A DNA stretch of 6,765 bases, from contig DQCI01000127.1 of assembly GCA_003545125.1 (NCBI GenBank), positions 3,396 through 10,160 on the forward strand. The letters run 5' to 3'. Within the stretch, counting starts at the first letter, position 1, and each line of letters opens with the position of its first letter. The notes beneath the pieces are model-generated. The model ran no database searches and was not told the origin of the DNA. It saw nothing but the letters and a program-made list of their open reading frames with translations. This DNA is from Paracoccaceae bacterium (GTDB lineage Bacteria > Pseudomonadota > Alphaproteobacteria > Rhodobacterales > Rhodobacteraceae). Shown piece by piece: positions 5,484 to 6,765 of the stretch. The position numbers were made by a program, and so were the translations under genes.

Positions 5484-6509
5484 TCACTCCGCGCAGATCG
5501 CCTGTACCGCCGTCCAGTCGGCGTCGGCCAGCAACGGCGCGGTTGCGCCTGCGGGCAGCGGATCGGCCTCGATCAATCCGAGCGTGGTCTCGCCGCTCTG
5601 GTCGAGGGCGAAGGCGTAGGGGGTCGAGGGCACCCCGGCCGCGGCGAATCTGGCCAACAGGGGGGCGGTCGCGACCGGGGCAGGGGTACGGGTGAACACC
5701 ACCTCGCCGTAGCCGTCGAGGACCCCGTCGGGAAGCATACCGGTGGTGAGCAAGCGTGCCGTCGCGAAGGGGCCCGCGTGCTCGAGAAGGGTGAGCATCG
5801 GGTCTGTCTCGGCCGCGCGCTGGCGCTCGGCCAGGATGTAGCCCGCGGCCACGTCCGGGCGCTCGTAATCCTCGACCTGGGCCCGGTCGAGCAGGACGAT
5901 CCGCCCCGGCAGATGCCGCGCGCCGACGATTCCGGAGGCGACGACAAGCACACGCCCGGCGCTGTCCTCGCCGAGGACCCGCGCCGCCAGCCGGTCGAGC
6001 GCCGCCTGTCCCTTTTTGTCGGCGCAAGGGCTGCCGGTGATCCGGACGATGCGGTCGAGCATCCGCGCGCCGATGGCGGCGCGGGTGGCCTCGGGCAGGA
6101 CCGAGACGGTATGGCGGATGAGCGCGCCCGGGAGCCAGAAGACAGCGAGCGCGCCAGCGGCCGCCAGCACGGCCACGGAAATGAACAGCCGCAGCCGTCC
6201 GGTGCGCGGCCTGCTGCGGTCGATGGCCCGGCGGACCGTTTCGATCGCGTCGATCATCTCCGGCTCTTCGATCTCGAGCGTTTCGGGCTCGTCCGGGTCG
6301 GCCGAGGGGGCGTAGAGCGCCGGTGCGCCGCCCGGGTTCAGCCGCTGCACGGCCGGCAGCGACCAATGCGCGAGCGGCGTGTCGCCGAGGTCGGTGAGCG
6401 TCAGCGTCGCATCGCCGATCGAAACGGCAACGTTCAGCCGCTGCGCCTCCGGGCTCGCGCGCCAAAGGCCAAGGGCTTCGAGCCGTTGGTATTTCTTGAG
6501 GGCCGTCAT
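5484..6509 (-). CDS. Membrane-anchored conserved hypothetical protein, degenerate M48-peptidase-like
   Basis: This is a 341-residue protein. Residues 1-100 form a soluble N-terminal part (KYQRLEALGLW, HWSLPAVQRLNPG) ending in an acidic stretch (72-86). One transmembrane segment follows at about 107-127 after an Arg-rich flank (98-107), then a larger C-terminal domain that is probably periplasmic. Within it, residues 187-232 read like an M48 metallopeptidase core: a VLVV strand, a LPGRIVLL segment at 200-207 (like the LPGG-I-V of M48), then AAGYILAERQRA. Where M48 enzymes have L-A-H-E-x-x-H, this has L-A-E-R-Q-R-A, so zinc ligands and catalytic Glu are missing. The resemblance is my inference by eye; a pseudo-enzyme or regulatory role would follow from it. 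The start is the CAT at 6507-6509. No good Shine-Dalgarno is visible, so the start is moderately sure. I recall unnamed proteins with this layout in Rhodobacterales. Confidence 0.75.
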   Translation of the reverse strand: MTALKKYQRLEALGLWRASPEAQRLNVAVSIGDATLTLTDLGDTPLAHWSLPAVQRLNPGGAPALYAPSADPDEPETLEIEEPEMIDAIETVRRAIDRSRPRTGRLRLFISVAVLAAAGALAVFWLPGALIRHTVSVLPEATRAAIGARMLDRIVRITGSPCADKKGQAALDRLAARVLGEDSAGRVLVVASGIVGARHLPGRIVLLDRAQVEDYERPDVAAGYILAERQRAAETDPMLTLLEHAGPFATARLLTTGMLPDGVLDGYGEVVFTRTPAPVATAPLLARFAAAGVPSTPYAFALDQSGETTLGLIEADPLPAGATAPLLADADWTAVQAICAE

Positions 6510-6765
6510 CGGGGCCGGGGCTGCTCGTTATTTTTCGGTTTTGCCGAAAGGATAGCGCGGGCGGGCGGCATGCGTCCAGTTTTTCGGTAGTGCCCGGCGC
6601 ACGCGGGCGCCGGCGCAGGTCTGCCAGCGCGATGCCGGCCCGCCTACCGCCTCCAGAACTTCGGATTTCCGGACTCGACGAAACAGTCTGTTTTCTTTTG
6701 AAAACAAGGAATTGCAAAAGGGCTCGCGGCGTTTCAAGTGTCCGTCATCCAAGGGGACACAGGAC
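6510..6765. other. Upstream region of the - strand gene, no gene seen
   Basis: These 256 bases run to the window edge. They contain a small stem, TTTCGG (6533-6538) with CCGAAA (6544-6549), and an AT-rich perfect inverted repeat, TGTTTTC (6689-6695) with GAAAACA (6700-6706). A dyad pairs GTGTCC (6738-6743) with GGACAC (6755-6760). A 15-bp imperfect direct repeat, TTTTTCGGTNNTGCC, occurs at 6531 and 6580. The last 80 bases are AT-richer and look like a promoter or leader region for a gene beyond the edge. The direction of that gene cannot be seen. A 74-codon - strand frame here is not supported. Confidence 0.5.
6550..6579 (-). promoter_or_regulatory. Weak candidate promoter for the - strand gene
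   Basis: Read on the - strand, CTGGAC (6579-6574) and CTATCC (6555-6550) are separated by 18 bp and resemble a poor -35/-10 pair. They lie about 40 nt upstream of the ATG. No better pair is apparent nearer the start, but the AT-rich region at 6680-6720 is an alternative promoter location. Confidence 0.2.

Noticed and set aside
5198..5695. Possible small lipoprotein beginning MGLIGFLLVGC
   Set aside because: The lipobox-like start is attractive, but there is no clear ribosome binding site, rare codons follow, and the frame continues into sequence antisense to the next gene instead of stopping as a short lipoprotein would.
5475..6590. 371-codon + strand frame antisense to the - strand gene
   Set aside because: Composition is dominated by Arg, Gly and Asp with no recognisable domain or ribosome binding site. 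The opposite frame has a transmembrane segment and a natural amino acid composition.
5239..6717. 492-codon - strand open frame, the longest in the window
   Set aside because: It overlaps the 341-residue - strand gene in another frame, is extremely Arg/Pro/Gly-rich with no motifs, and runs through intergenic sequence on both sides, as expected for a shadow frame in GC-rich DNA.
6528..6752. 74-codon - strand frame at the right edge
   Set aside because: No ribosome binding site, no motif, Arg-rich composition, and it overlaps the likely regulatory region of the - strand gene.

Overview
The window is GC-rich (clearly above 65% by eye) and dominated by a compact nucleoside and base salvage operon on the + strand. 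The gene set, the add and SPOR-protein subtypes and the base composition fit an alphaproteobacterium, most likely Rhodobacterales. That placement is inferred from remembered family features, not from a search. I see no mobile element, CRISPR array, rRNA or tRNA, and no clearly new multi-gene system. The interesting signals are regulatory, or concern poorly described Rhodobacterales proteins.

Layout. 1-288: the 3' end of an Ala/Pro-rich + strand gene, followed by a weak terminator-like hairpin. 344-371: a weak candidate promoter. 405-3741: the salvage operon cdd (cytidine deaminase), deoB (phosphopentomutase), add (adenosine deaminase), upp (uracil phosphoribosyltransferase). cdd and deoB overlap by 4 nt (ATGA) and add and upp by 8 nt. 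Between deoB and add lies a 106-nt spacer with GC-rich hairpins that share a GTCA loop. 3742-3860: a short spacer holding three GANTC sites and a 10-bp palindrome. 3861-5099: a secreted SPOR-domain protein, closed by a strong intrinsic terminator at 5132-5164. 5165-5483: no gene, but a degenerate 13-bp tandem repeat. 5484-6509: a - strand membrane-anchored protein that I read as a degenerate M48-peptidase-like protein lacking the zinc-binding HExxH. 6510-6765: upstream region of that gene, with small inverted repeats and no supportable ORF.

How the genes work together. Cdd turns (deoxy)cytidine into (deoxy)uridine and Add turns (deoxy)adenosine into (deoxy)inosine. After phosphorolysis by a nucleoside phosphorylase not encoded here, DeoB converts (deoxy)ribose-1-phosphate to the 5-phosphate for central metabolism, and Upp rescues the freed uracil as UMP using PRPP. 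The phosphorylase that would connect these steps (such as deoA) is absent from the cluster. The SPOR protein probably acts at the septum or on periplasmic peptidoglycan and looks like a separate transcription unit, although no terminator separates it from upp.
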